Source of the DNA: Anaeramoeba flamelloides
Taxonomy: Eukaryota > Metamonada > Anaeramoebidae
Reading direction: 5' to 3'
Assembly (NCBI GenBank): GCA_027625915.1
Contig: JANTQA010000032.1
Location: 930,001-994,000 of the forward strand
DNA length: 64,000 nucleotides
Made by a program: the position numbers and the translations under genes. The notes beneath the pieces are model-generated. The model was given only the letters and a program-made list of their open reading frames with translations, was not told the origin of the DNA and made no database searches. This document shows, piece by piece, positions 25,077 through 36,652 of this stretch (positions are counted from its first letter, which is position 1; every line of letters begins with the position of its first letter).

Positions 25077-26082
25077 TTTGATCTCGCAAACGTGATCTGT
25101 ATTATTTTCTTGTTGAAAAATAAATTAAAAAGATTGAAAAAAATGGCTCTTACTTTTCTTTCCAATTGTAGGTTTTTCTGGAAAGTGTCCATATTTTATT
25201 TTAGCATTCAAAATTAATCACAAGTTGTAATTTAATTCTTGAAATAAATAATATTTTTATTCCGACCTAAATTTTCCATATAATAGGGAAAGTATTGTAA
25301 CTTCATTTCCGTTCTCTTAAATTGAGATCACAAAAATACTAATGGTTTCTTTTCTGACTTGACTCATAAAAGTATATTAAAAGAAAATTTTCAAAGTGAA
25401 ATGTTTACTTAGTTTCTTTTACTGTTATTCTCCAAATAAAAAAGGAAAATATTTATTTCAAGTTTCCAAAATAAATATTAATTATAACTGTTAGAATCAA
25501 TTTAGTAGAGTAAAAATGTTGTCTTAGAATTACTATTTGTTACAAAATGAACTAAACAAAATTTTAATTCATCTTTACAAAAAAAGATACTTTATAATCG
25601 TCGACAATTTCAAATTTTTTTATTCTGAAAAGAAGTAAAGTTAATAATTTCCTTTTTAGAATTGAGGGACTTTGATAATTTTTCATTCGTGAGGTATGTT
25701 TAATTTGGAAAGATGAATGAAAATACTGATATTTTTATTTTACAATTAATAGTAAATTAGGAAGTTTATATATTGCCCAAAAATAACATTTCTTATGAGT
25801 TAGAATAATATTTTAAAATGGGAAAACGATAGTATCTTTGAATTAAAAAAAAATAAAGTTTCTTTGTGTTTAACCAATAATAATAACTTTTTTTAACTTC
25901 AAAGTGAAAAATATATTCGAAATAAAAATTTGTTACTATTATTAGGGTTTATCTGCATGAGTGGAAATATTTCGAAAGGATTCGGAAGAAAAAATTATTT
26001 GTCATTTATTTTCCAAAATACTTTGTCGAACAAATAATAATTATTTTCGAAAAATAAGGAATATTCATATTTAAGAGTAAAG

Positions 26083-26570
26083 CAGTGAAAAAAATACCTG
26101 ACCTGAAAAAAATCCCTGACAAGATTTTTAATTGTGAATATTAGTAAAATTATTGTGTAATTTAATTTATTTAAAATTAAATTCCTTATTTTTAGAAACG
26201 GACTTTTTCAATTATAACTCATCCACTTATTAGAATGATGATTAATGAAATCACACTTGTTCAAAACACCATTCAATCAATCAAAAAACAAGAAGTAAAA
26301 TTATCATTTTCCAAACTCTCTATAAAACTCTATGTTTTTTCTAACTCAGTTGATCAACATAGGCTATCCAACAATTACACGAGTATACTCGAGAAACCTT
26401 ACTTTGATGAACTTTAGGTAGGTTTATTATTAATCTCATTAGAAAAATTGGTTATTTAAAAAAAGTATTTGATTGAAAATAAATGAAATTAGACAAAAAT
26501 TTTGCTAATATTCTCAATTAAAAATCTTGTCAGGGATTTTTTTCATGTCAGGTATTTTTTTCCCCTACTA
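26083..26570. mobile_element. ~485-bp element with ~55-bp terminal inverted repeats
   Basis: Left end GTGAAAAAAATACCTGAC then TCCCTGACAAGATTTTTAAT; right end has the complement, ATTAAAAATCTTGTCAGGGA then GTCAGGTATTTTTTT. The arms are about 90% alike, so this is one of the younger elements here. The interior (26195-26417) has a short open frame with no recognised motif. The target duplication is unclear because the outermost bases differ. Confidence 0.65.
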
Positions 26571-27738
26571 TACGTTGGAATTGAAATATAATACCTGAAA
26601 TATGAAAAATAATTTAAACAATTTTTAATTAAGGGAATAGTAAATGAAAAAATCTTTTGGTAAATTTAATAGCAAACTCAAAAAAAAATTTTTTTTCAAC
26701 ATCATGAAATTGAAAAAAAAGAAGTAAAAAAACTGAATTCTGTCATACCAAAATTACTTTTAAATGCTATTTTCTGAAACGAATAATTGTTTTTCAAAAG
26801 TTTGATCTATTTTTCTAAAAGTTCAAAATTCAACATATTTCAGAATTATTTTAAAAAAATAATTTTCCTTGAAGAAGAAAGTTATCTTATGGTCTAAAAA
26901 GGAGGTGTACTAAAAAAAAAAATTAAAAAATAAAACCATTAAGTTTTGGAATAATCCATTATAAAAAATCCAACTAATTCCAAAAAAAAATCACAATAAT
27001 AATTAAAACTGGAAAAAAATATACTTTATATGATTCAAAGAATAGTTCAAATTAATTTTTCCTTCCTATGAAACCAAATAAATACATTAAAAAAAAATCA
27101 AACCATAAAATTCAAAATTCGCCCCAAAATAACTTTTTTAATACCTTGTAACTTCAACTTATAATTTAAAGGAAATACTTTTTCATTTGATTATTTTTAA
27201 TTAAGAATAAAAAAAAAATCAATCTTAATTATTTCAATTAGTTAGTAATAACCCAATGATTAAATGTATCAATAGGCTTTATTAATTATTTCAAGTCAAT
27301 TTTTAAATATTTTCAAACTAATAAAAAAAATTCAAATAAATTATTCTTTAAAAAAAATAATAAATTTACAAAATAATTGATTTTCATTATAAATTCAATT
27401 CCAAAAATTGGGGCACACCTTCAAAATCAATTTAATTCCAAGAAAAGTGATATTTGACTCTTAAATAGAAACATTAGATATTAACAATCAATGTAAATAA
27501 TTTTAAAGTTAATTATTTATCATTTTTTTTTCATTATTTTTTGATTTTTGATTTTCAATAATTTTTTTGATTTTTTTTGTATTCTTTTTTTTTTCAAAAC
27601 TTTTCCAAAATCTCAAAATCACTTTAAAATGGAATTTTAAAGTTTTCATTCTGATCAAAAAAAAAAATTTTTTTTTTTTCTCTCAAAAAGAAAAAAGATT
27701 CTTTTTTTATCGAGAAAAAATTTTTTTGAAAAAAAATC

Positions 27739-28045
27739 ATGATATGGTGTGCTAGGGCACATGGCCTACAAACAGACCTTATTATTATTAATGGAAATGT
27801 GAATACTGAATGTATTATTAATGATATTATCAAAAAAATCAAAGGAAATTCAACTCGCTAATTCAGAATATAGTGAGTTGAAATGGATTTTCCAAAAGGA
27901 TGGAGCTTGTCCACATACCTCAAAAAAAAAAAAAACTCAAACTTACTTAAATCGAGGATGTAATTTTCTGGACCCTTGACCCCCAATTCCACAAGATTTA
28001 AATCCAATTGGGAATTTATGGATACTAAACTGAAAAATTGTAACC
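27739..28045 (+). pseudogene. Tc1-type transposase catalytic core, broken
   Basis: Fragments of the DDE core. The GNVNTE region sits where Tc1 has DGNVN; the KDGACPHTS region corresponds to QDNAPPHTS, with the Asp kept; PQDLNPIGNLW corresponds to PDLNPIENLW, with the final catalytic Glu replaced by Gly. Stops and frame changes separate the pieces. Confidence 0.75.
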
Positions 28046-28225
28046 AAAAAACGAAGAAGAATTTTTAAAATTTTTACTAATGTATGAAATACTTTGAGTT
28101 GTGAAACCTAAGATAATTAGTAAACTCTATATTTAAAAGAATAGATTTAGTTATCAAAAGACAAGCTGAATCTATTAATAGTTTTTATTAATTTTTCCAC
28201 CAATAAAAATGGATTTTTTTGGTAA

Positions 28226-28432
28226 CCGTGTTCCAAAAATAGGGGCACACTTTTTTTTATTTTTTCTTTTTTATTTATCGAATTGAATTTTAAATTTACT
28301 ATAAAATATATAAATAGTATTAATTAAATATTTTCGGGTCTTTTATTATTTAAATGTTCAAAAATCATTTATTTTGGAGTATATTTTTATTAATGTAATT
28401 TTTTTTTGTGTCCCATTTTTTGGAATTGAGTT
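28226..28432. mobile_element. Possible ~205-bp MITE overlapping the Tc1 right end
   Basis: A second left-type end (GTGTTCCAAAAATAGGGGCA) lies at 28228-28250 in the same orientation as the Tc1 left end, facing the right end at 28411-28432. This makes a short inverted-repeat unit nested at, or replacing, the original right end of the relic. Confidence 0.4.
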
Positions 28433-29360
28433 TAACATTTCGGTGTCTATGTTCTTTATATTTGAAAAGAATTATTACTGAATTTTTTAACTTTCAAGAA
28501 ATTTAATAAATTATTTGTGAATAAAATAAATGATCATTATTTTTTGGTCTTCAAGGATTCATTATTTGATTTATTTTTAGATTCTTTTTTAAAAATAAGA
28601 TAAAATTATCCATTTTATTTGTTCATAAAAACTCTCAAAAATTACTAAAAGTGATATTTCTTCAAAACGTAAATTTTTTTCAAAATTTTCTTTTTGGGTT
28701 TTGATCTGAAAATCCAAAAACAAAATAATTAAGATCTTTACAAAATAAAATTTAATTGGTGGTAATAAACTATTTTAAAAATGATAATTTATTTCTTTCA
28801 GTTGTTAAATGGGGTCATTAATTTAGTTTAATGAGATATTTGTGTAAATAATCAACTCTATTACATTGGGGAAAAAAGAAATAAGAGTTACTAGTACCTT
28901 AAATGAATTTCAGAATTTTTTACATTTTTTCATAATGCGACTAAAAATAAAAAACATCTAACCTAATTCATTTTTTTTTTTCAATTTTGGAACAAAAAAT
29001 GGAAAAAAAAAATCAATTGTTTGATATAGTATCTATTACTATCCAAATTATTTTTAAGATTATTGATAGACTCAAAGTAAACTATATGGAAATAAAAATT
29101 GTATAAATAGAACTCATATCGGGGAAATTTTGTGTTACAAGTATTTTCAAACTAAATTTCTAATTTAATAAATTTTTTTCAAAAGAAAAATTTTTGTAAA
29201 AAAAAAAGATAAATTTGAAAAATATATTGATCTCTTGAGTCAACACTTTATTAAATCATGAGATATGTTCTTATATATAAAAAGAGTGTATTTTGATCAT
29301 GAAATATCAGAATTTCGAAACTTATATGGATAATTTATATAAATAATTAAAATTATAAAA

Positions 29361-29430
29361 ACCAGTTCAACCGATAAGACAAGAACTTTCAATGGAATTT
29401 AAGGTACAAAAAAATTGGAAATTAAAGGTA
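29361..29430 (+). repeat. Fragment of the 38-kb TIR family
   Basis: AAACCAGTTCAACCGATAAG followed by CTTTCAATGGAATTTAAGGT resembles the left end of the element at 38035 (TTTCAACAAAATTTAAGGT). Only one end was recognised. Confidence 0.45.
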
Positions 29431-30726
29431 CATTTTTTGATATTTTTTTACTCGAATTAACTTATTAGAATTTGAATTTGATGCTATAATATGTGATTAT
29501 TTTTTTTTTTTTTTTTTTCATAAATTTTATTAAAAGTTAATATATTAAAAGAGAAATTGTCTATATTATTGAACTTTCAAAGATTCGAAATCTAAGAAGT
29601 ATCTTAAATTCATAAAAATAACAAATTTTGCTTTTTTCTAAATAGTATTAACATTACTTTAAAAATATTTCATTTTAAAAAAGATTTTAAAAATCCAGAA
29701 CTTTTCAAACTTTTTTTGTCTTTCTATAATAATAAAATAGGTGTTTTTATATCCAACCATTAAAAATATCTTATTTGTCTCAAAGTTCTATCTATAAAAT
29801 GCAATAAATATTTATCAAAATTTTATTTTAATATATTTATACCAAAATTATTTTACAAGTAACTATGGGAAAGGTTTTATAGTTATAATACTATTTTAAT
29901 TCTGTTTATTATGTTTATTTATCAACAAATATGGATTTTTTGATCTAGTTTACATTTCAAAAAAAAATTAACATCAACTAATTCTTTGATAAACTTCCAG
30001 TGTATTTATAGAATTAATAAGATAGTTTTTGTTAAAAAAAAAATACTTCTGAAAGACCTTTTTAAACGGTGTTAAACTACTTTTAGAAATGGGGGGGTAT
30101 GTATGTACCTTATCCAATTTAAATAGGTGTACTAAAATTTATCTTTAAATTTTATTTCCATATAATTTTGATTAAATAGTGGGTAATGTAATATTTTTTA
30201 TTCTTAAATTTTTAGGATTAAATATTAACCAATTCTATTTTATAAAATAATAATAATACTCAAAAATATTATTAATAGAACAAAAATATGTAAATAAATA
30301 TATTAACAATTGTAACAATTTTATTTAAAATATTCTTGTATTCGATAAAAAAAAAATAAATAAAAATAAAAATAAAAAATAAAAAAAAAATGTTTAATGA
30401 ATGAATTAATAGTAAATATCCAGCTTTTCAATTAGTCAATAGCTAATTATAATTTAACTGGGGGTGGTAAATTTATTAATATTAACTAATATTTATAGAA
30501 ATTATTAGTTTTTTTTTTTTTTTTTTTTTGTTTTTTCAATTGTTATTAGATTATTATTTTTATTTATATTTTCGGCTTTTCCATTTTATGGTAGATTAAC
30601 TTTATAAAATACACTGTGGAAAATTTTCTCATAAATATTATCAATCCGGACAAAACAATCGGGGTGAAAAAAAAAATAATAATAAATAAAGAAAAAAGAA
30701 AAAAAAATAAAAAAATAAAAGTTAAA

Positions 30727-33006
30727 TTAAAATTTCATTTCATTTCTTTCGTAAAATAATAAATAAGCCCCGTTATAAATTTCCTTATTATCTTTTACTT
30801 CCTTTACAATACTGTCATTGAAGGAAAAAAACTTTTGAGTTTTTTTATCCAAGGTTATTGATTTGTAATGGCCAGATAGAATTGATCCAAAATGCTGTAT
30901 TACACCAATCAGGTTGTATTTGTGCTTACTAGATTTTCTTCTATCTGATTTGTATCTTGATGTGAATCCTATATCTAAGTCTTTAATGGGAAATTCGCAG
31001 TCAATATCATTTTTTTTAAAATTGTTATCAAATCTAAGCAAATGGACTATTAAAATTTTTGGAAAGCTATCAAAATAAGAATAATGTAAATGTTGCGTTT
31101 TTGTTTTGCATTTAGAACACCACACTTTATCTTCACCCTTTAATAAATTTTTTTTAAAAAATAATTTAAAGCAATTGATTAAATTTATTCTTTTATTTGA
31201 ATGGTCATTCCTATTTTTATCTTCGGCGTTGTATCTGCACTTATTCATAAGTTTTGATTTGTTTTTTTTGGTTTCGTCTCTGAATACTTTTTTCTTTTTT
31301 TTATTTGTGGGTGGTTTATTTTCATTATTGCTAACCGCTTTATTATTTCTATTCCTATTGGAATTCAAATATTTTTGATCTTGGTTGTTATTTAAACCTT
31401 TTGTTTCTTCTTTTTTTGCATTCAAATTTCTTGATTTTTTGTTTTCTGGTTTTATGGGTAAGGGTAAAGATAATATACGTACTGTTTCAATTTTGTGTAT
31501 GATATTTTTACAATTTCGGCATCTCATTGAAAATCTTAATTTGCCAGAAAATAAATCTGAAACTAAACTTTCATCGTTGTCATCCTTTGTTTCTTCAAAT
31601 AATGTATTTAATATAAAAGTTAAAAATTCGTGGGCATCTTGTTGTTGACGTAAACCAAAAATTGGGCCAATACTTCGGATGGCACGGTCAATAAATTGGG
31701 GATCAACAACTTGGTGTTCGTCAGCATTTTGGTATTTGTCCACTAATGTTTCAAAACAAATTGACAGATCAAAGTTATTCTCAAGTTCTGTGAAATAGCC
31801 ATTTGATCTATTTGTAGTCTTCCTATAATTTGAAAATTGTTGGATTTTCAAATCCTTCTTTTTGTGTTTTTGGTGTGTTTTTTGTATATTTGAGATTGGT
31901 GGTACTGCAAATGAATCACAAAATTCATCAGTTAATAGAAATTCTTGATCAACATCTTTTATAAAAATGAATTTATGAACATCTTTTTTCCCTCCCTTCT
32001 CCTTCTCCTTCTCGTTCACTTTTCCCTTCTCCTTCTCCTTTTCCTTTTCCTTTTCCTTTTCCTTTTCCTTTTCCTTTTTCTTTTCTAATAATTGTCCATA
32101 GAGATTCTTTTTCAAATGATTTTTCCTATTTTTAGTTTTGTTTCTGTTGCCGTTACTGTTACTGTTACTGTTTTTGCCGTTGCTGTTGCCGTTGCCGTTT
32201 CTGTTGCTGTTTTTATTTCTTATTCTTTTTTCCCTTCTATTATTCGGAGATTTTAGTTCTTCAATATTATTAGATTTTGAGTATTCGTGATTTTTTTTTT
32301 TTGGTATTAAATTGATCATTATTAAAGGGGTCTTCAAGAGACATTGAAAAGAGGCATTTTTGTAACAGGACACGCCATTATAATTTTTCAATCCAATATT
32401 CCCCATAGATCTTAATCTTTGTTGAACTTGATAAAGAACTTTGCTCGAAGAAAGTAGAAATGAACTTCTAAGTGGTGGCATTAAAGGTATTAACTCCTTT
32501 TTCAATGATAATAGTTCGTTTTGTAAAATATTTAAATTTTTTGTGAAATCATTGAAATGATGGTTGTTTATTATTAGCTTTTTACTATTTTCTGGACGCA
32601 AAATAAAATATAAGGGATCACGATCAACTGGAATGGAAGACTTGCTTTCTTCGTTATCAAAAAGATCTGAGGAAGTGAACTGAAATTTTTTATTTAGATT
32701 GTTTTTGTTTTTGTTTTTATTGTTGTTATTCAAGTTGTTGTTATTTTTGTTCAAGCCATTGTTGTTGATCCGATTGTTGTTAGTATTGTTTACAGTATTG
32801 TTGTTAGTGTTCTTGTTTTTGTTTTTGTTAATGTTGTTGAGATTGTTATTGTTGTTGCTATTTATGGTTGAACACACAGAAAAGTCGCTGTTAGTTGGTA
32901 AAGGCAAAAAGGGAAGTTTGCTCTGGATAAATGGTGGGTTTCCTCGATAGTTTTTGATCTTGTTCTGAAATAAATTCACAAGCATTTTTTGCCCAATGAA
33001 TTCCAT
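30727..33006 (-). CDS. Ubiquitin carboxyl-terminal hydrolase (USP family), intact active site
   Basis: A 759-residue single-exon reading frame starting MEFIGQKMLV. It is a cysteine protease expected to remove ubiquitin from proteins. The Cys box NGVSCYKNASFQCLL carries the nucleophile at about C214. QQQDAHEFLTFIL is the conserved USP helix. The zinc-binding finger is marked by CRNCK and CSKCK. The His box LSGHYKSI puts the catalytic His at about 713, followed by FSFND with the third catalytic residue. Asn-rich runs in the first ~110 residues, an N/S/G-rich then K/E run at about 260-330 and a further insert between the Cys pairs make it longer than the ~350-residue core. The start is the first ATG after an AT-rich region; an upstream exon is possible but none was seen. 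Confidence 0.88.
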   Translation of the reverse strand: MEFIGQKMLVNLFQNKIKNYRGNPPFIQSKLPFLPLPTNSDFSVCSTINSNNNNNLNNINKNKNKNTNNNTVNNTNNNRINNNGLNKNNNNLNNNNKNKNKNNLNKKFQFTSSDLFDNEESKSSIPVDRDPLYFILRPENSKKLIINNHHFNDFTKNLNILQNELLSLKKELIPLMPPLRSSFLLSSSKVLYQVQQRLRSMGNIGLKNYNGVSCYKNASFQCLLKTPLIMINLIPKKKNHEYSKSNNIEELKSPNNRREKRIRNKNSNRNGNGNSNGKNSNSNSNGNRNKTKNRKNHLKKNLYGQLLEKKKEKEKEKEKEKEKEKEKGKVNEKEKEKGGKKDVHKFIFIKDVDQEFLLTDEFCDSFAVPPISNIQKTHQKHKKKDLKIQQFSNYRKTTNRSNGYFTELENNFDLSICFETLVDKYQNADEHQVVDPQFIDRAIRSIGPIFGLRQQQDAHEFLTFILNTLFEETKDDNDESLVSDLFSGKLRFSMRCRNCKNIIHKIETVRILSLPLPIKPENKKSRNLNAKKEETKGLNNNQDQKYLNSNRNRNNKAVSNNENKPPTNKKKKKVFRDETKKNKSKLMNKCRYNAEDKNRNDHSNKRINLINCFKLFFKKNLLKGEDKVWCSKCKTKTQHLHYSYFDSFPKILIVHLLRFDNNFKKNDIDCEFPIKDLDIGFTSRYKSDRRKSSKHKYNLIGVIQHFGSILSGHYKSITLDKKTQKFFSFNDSIVKEVKDNKEIYNGAYLLFYERNEMKF

Positions 33007-34771
33007 TGGTGCTCAACAAAAAGGGTTTTTAGTATTTTTTTCACTAAAAAAAAAATTGGTTTTTTGTTTTTTTGACAAAAAAAAATACTGATCAAAAATA
33101 ATTATTCGCTTTTTAGAGAATTGTGAGGTTGTTTGGGTTTGTTTTTATTTTTGGTTTGAGTGTCAGAACAAGAAAACACTTGAACAAATAATTAAAAAAT
33201 GGTTTTGTATATTTTTAGTCGATTGGTGTACTCTGTTTCACAATAAAATATTTTATGACTTTTCAAAGTGTTACAGTCATTTTCCAATCCTTTGTCCATG
33301 TTTTGTACACCCTTTAAACATCAAAAAGCTTTTTCACAGTGACATTTTTTGTTGTGTTTTGTGAGCAAATTTCAAAAATCTTTATGATCGAGACGCTTTT
33401 TTGGTTTTAAAATTCTCTTTGATCACTTGAAATGGTTTATTCATTTTTTATTCTTATCAATATCACTTGAGAATCTCTTGAATAACGAAGAGTGTAACCT
33501 AATGATAGGAAATATGGTTAGTGGTAGGTTTGATCAGCCTTTTTCCAACATCAAGGTATCAAGGAAAAGTTGAAGATCTTTCTTCTTGATGATGAAATTT
33601 TTTACCTTCAATTTTGACTTTTGAAGCATTGCTTTTTGGAGTTCCGTTCTTGGAAATTAATACAAACCCTTTCCTTTTAATACTATTTCTTTCGCTTTTT
33701 TTGTAAAGAAGAAATTTAAAAAAAGATTTATGTAAATTATCCAAGAAAATTAAATGTAATTAGTAAAAGTTCTTTTTTGTTGATGTTTTTAAATTACTGA
33801 GTAATTTTTTACAAAGAGAGTATTTTGATAAAAGAAATCTGAAAAATATTGCAACACAATAAAAGGAAAATCGGGGAAATGAACATTTTTATCTAATTTT
33901 GATAATCTTTTTTATAACATTTGGGTTCTTTGTGCAGTCAAAATCAATTTGTCAAAGTTACGTGTGTGTGCCCAACTATTTTTAACAATTTTAAAGATTA
34001 CTCTAATCTCGTTAAACCGATTTTGGTCGTTACACAAAATATTGATTTCAAAATAAAATTTGAAGAAAAAAAAATCAATACTGATAAATTCCAATAAATA
34101 TCTGAATATTTTTACTTCATTTTCTAATTTTATAAATTTTTTTTAATCATTTTACACAAGCTTTGAAGAAAGTATTTTATTCTTTTAAATGTTAAAAAAC
34201 TTTGAAAAATTGGTTGGGATTCAAAAAGTTCTTTCTCTTGGGTTGGTTTAAAAGTTGAGTTATGAGATTACAAAATGGGATTTGAAGGAAAAATTGTACT
34301 AAATTTATTTGAATTTATCAGTACATAACATATCAGAATAGAAATATTATTTTCAAGTCTCTACTATTAGTCTAAAAAAACCAAACAAATTAATTCTTAA
34401 TTATTGTTTAGAAAACAACCTTTAATTAAAGAAAAATTTAAAGAAGATTTAAAAATTGTTTGAAAAAAAAAAATAAAGAACAAAAAGCAAAAACAAATTC
34501 AAAAATTAATTTTGTAAGTTCAGAAAAGGGTTGGGATATCTACACAAAATATGATCTCGGAAAAAACCACTTCAGACGTGTTTTTGTCATCATTACATAC
34601 AAAATTAATCTCACGGAAAAATTAAAAAAAAAGGAAAAAGAAAGAAAAGAAAAAGTAATTAAAAAATAACAACACCAAAATTCGTCAAAAAGTAATTTAC
34701 TTTTTCGAACGAAAAGAGTTATTTCGTCTTGTGGTGGTTGTTATTGTTGAAATCTAAATTTAGAAGTATCT

Positions 34772-34824
<53 letters not shown>

Positions 34825-34854
34825 ATATTTTGAAAAAAAGTAAAAATAAAAAAA

Positions 34855-35001
34855 ATGAAAATAAATTTGCTCTTTTGCATTGTTTTAAACACTTTCATGT
34901 TTTCAATTTCAAACCCAACAAATTCAGTAAACTCAATTCTTGGACTTTTTGATTATTTGCTTTTAAAAACCATTTTAATCGAAAAAAAATTGGATTACTA
35001 A
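34855..35001 (+). CDS. Possible small secreted peptide (48 aa)
   Basis: An ATG frame starting MKINLLFCIVLNTFMFSIS, which has the charged start and hydrophobic core of a signal peptide, and ending in a stop after EKKLDY. There is no homology I can name and AT-rich DNA produces such frames by chance. It could also be the first exon of a longer gene. A long A run lies just upstream. Confidence 0.2.
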   Translation: MKINLLFCIVLNTFMFSISNPTNSVNSILGLFDYLLLKTILIEKKLDY

Positions 35002-35914
35002 TCAAGGAGTTTTTTTTTTAATACCAAGTGAATAACTCGTCTAACTTTTGACTTTGTGATTGTTTAATCCCAAAAAATAGAAACTGGTGGTTTACTTGAA
35101 CATAATTGTTTTGTCAAATAATCGGTTGAAATTGTGACTTCTTTTTGTTTGTGAAAATCAACGTTTTTTTTGTCTGTCAAAAATTGACCAACTTGATGGG
35201 TATTCACTTATATGAACAAATGGCTAAGAGAAGAAGAAAATTACCAAATTAAAATTAACATACATTTTCCCTATTAAAACAAAATTGTTTTTATTAGTTA
35301 GTGTTTGTTCGAATTTTTATGTAGGGAAACAGAAAAATTTGTTTATGTTTCAAAATCTGTTTTTGTTTGCTAGTGTTTCAATAAAAAATTCGAAAGAATT
35401 TTCACTTCAATGTCCAAATTTTTTTTTTACAAATTTCAACAGAATGAGTTTTATCTATAATTTGTTGATCTATTTATTTGTTTGGTTCCTTTTTTATGTC
35501 TGTGGTTGTGTAATAAGAAACTTTCTCGAAAGGATAATTTCTTTAATTGTAATAAGAAAACTCTACTGGTTTTTGAATTCTAAGTGGGCGATAATTTTCA
35601 CATCCTTTATCATATTTTTCATTAATAAATTGAGTTCGCAAAGAAGCAGTTTGGAATTTCAAAACTCTATTGAAAAAGGAAATTGAAAAACAAGTCTGAA
35701 AATTTTATCCTATTTAAATTTCAAATACTAGTATTGGTGATGAAAAAAGATCTCACCCCCCTTCGCCTTCGTCTTAATGGCCAACCTTGATCTCTAAAAC
35801 TACAATTTGTTGAAAAATAAATGTTTCAAAATTTTCATTCATCTTTCGAGATTAGGTTTTATAATCTTTCAAAATTTCATAATATTTAATTCTTTGAACT
35901 CAACTTAAATTATT

Positions 35915-36080
35915 ATTTACCCTTTTAGAATTGGGGGTTTGTGATTTGTTTTAATTCTTGGTTATGTGATTATTTTGGAAAGCTAACTTAGAATTTTGAT
36001 CTTTTTATTTTACAATTAACAGAACATGAAGAACTCAAGCCAACAAGTTATTTTTTTCATCTCCAAAAAGGAAATATAAA
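35915..36080 (+). repeat. Diverged dispersed repeat, copy 2
   Basis: Shares with 25640-25800 the order TTTTTAGAATTG-AGGGACTTTG / CTTTTAGAATTGGGGGTTTG, then TTTGGAAAG and TTTTTATTTTACAATTAA. Old and short; function unknown. Confidence 0.4.
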
Positions 36081-36597
36081 AAAAAACAAAGATAATTAAT
36101 TTTGATTTCATTAAGGCACTTTTAACTCAAATTTTTTTTTCCAAAGGTAATTTATTACTTATTTTCTAAGGATATTATTAAACCCAATAAACAGCTTCAT
36201 TTACCAACTTTAGAGAGACAACTTTTCATTTTTACAAAAATCCAATCTTTACCAATTAAATTTTCGATAAAAAGATTTGATCCATTTTTTTTTTAAATTT
36301 TTGCTTGATCCCATAAAAGAAAAAGAAAAATTTGTAAAAAATTTTTATTTGTTCTGAAATTTCAGATTAAGTAATTTCCGATGTTTGAACAAACAAATAA
36401 CATTGAAAAATAGACACATTTTAATTTAACAAGAAAAATAAATCAAGTATTGAATACTTGAAAATCAGAAAATATTTATCATTTATTTTATTTTTATATA
36501 TTTCAAAAATTACTTGATATTAAAAAGATTATAAATATTCTTTTTAAAATTCTCAGAATCTAAACATAGAAATGTTCATATTAAAATCAGTTATTTG

Positions 36598-36630
<33 letters not shown>

Positions 36631-36652
36631 TATATATATATATATATATATA
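36598..36652. repeat. AAT then TA microsatellite
   Basis: AAT trinucleotide run passing directly into a TA dinucleotide run. Confidence 0.95.

Larger units (their letters stand above)
27392..28432 (+). mobile_element. Tc1/mariner transposon relic
   Basis: Ends share AATTCAATTCCAAAAA on the left and the complement of AACTCAATTCCAAAAAA on the right, with TA on both sides (27390-27391, 28433-28434). Inside, 27739-28045 retains transposase peptides in more than one frame: MIWCARAHGLQTDLIIINGN, FQKDGACPHTS and PPIPQDLNPIGNLW, the last matching the SPDLNPIENLW signature. The N-terminal DNA-binding part was not recognised. At about 1.04 kb it is shorter than whole Tc1 elements, and several frame breaks (an A14 run, stops) make it non-functional. 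Confidence 0.8.
25077..30726. other. Intergenic region between the two USP-type genes
   Basis: Both neighbouring genes are on the minus strand. No host gene was recognised in 5.6 kb. The region has a TIR element at 26083-26570, a Tc1/mariner relic at 27392-28432, a fragment of the 38-kb TIR family at 29361-29430, a diverged repeat at 25640-25800 (related to 35915-36080), and otherwise A and T tracts. Confidence 0.6.

Noticed and set aside
34460-34669. 69-codon K-rich frame
   Set aside because: Made mainly of A tracts at both ends, without a recognisable domain or a splice partner.
35285-35686. 133-codon frame with hydrophobic stretches
   Set aside because: No ATG at the stated start, composition dominated by F, L, I, S and N from T-rich DNA, no motif. 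Not strong enough to call a gene.
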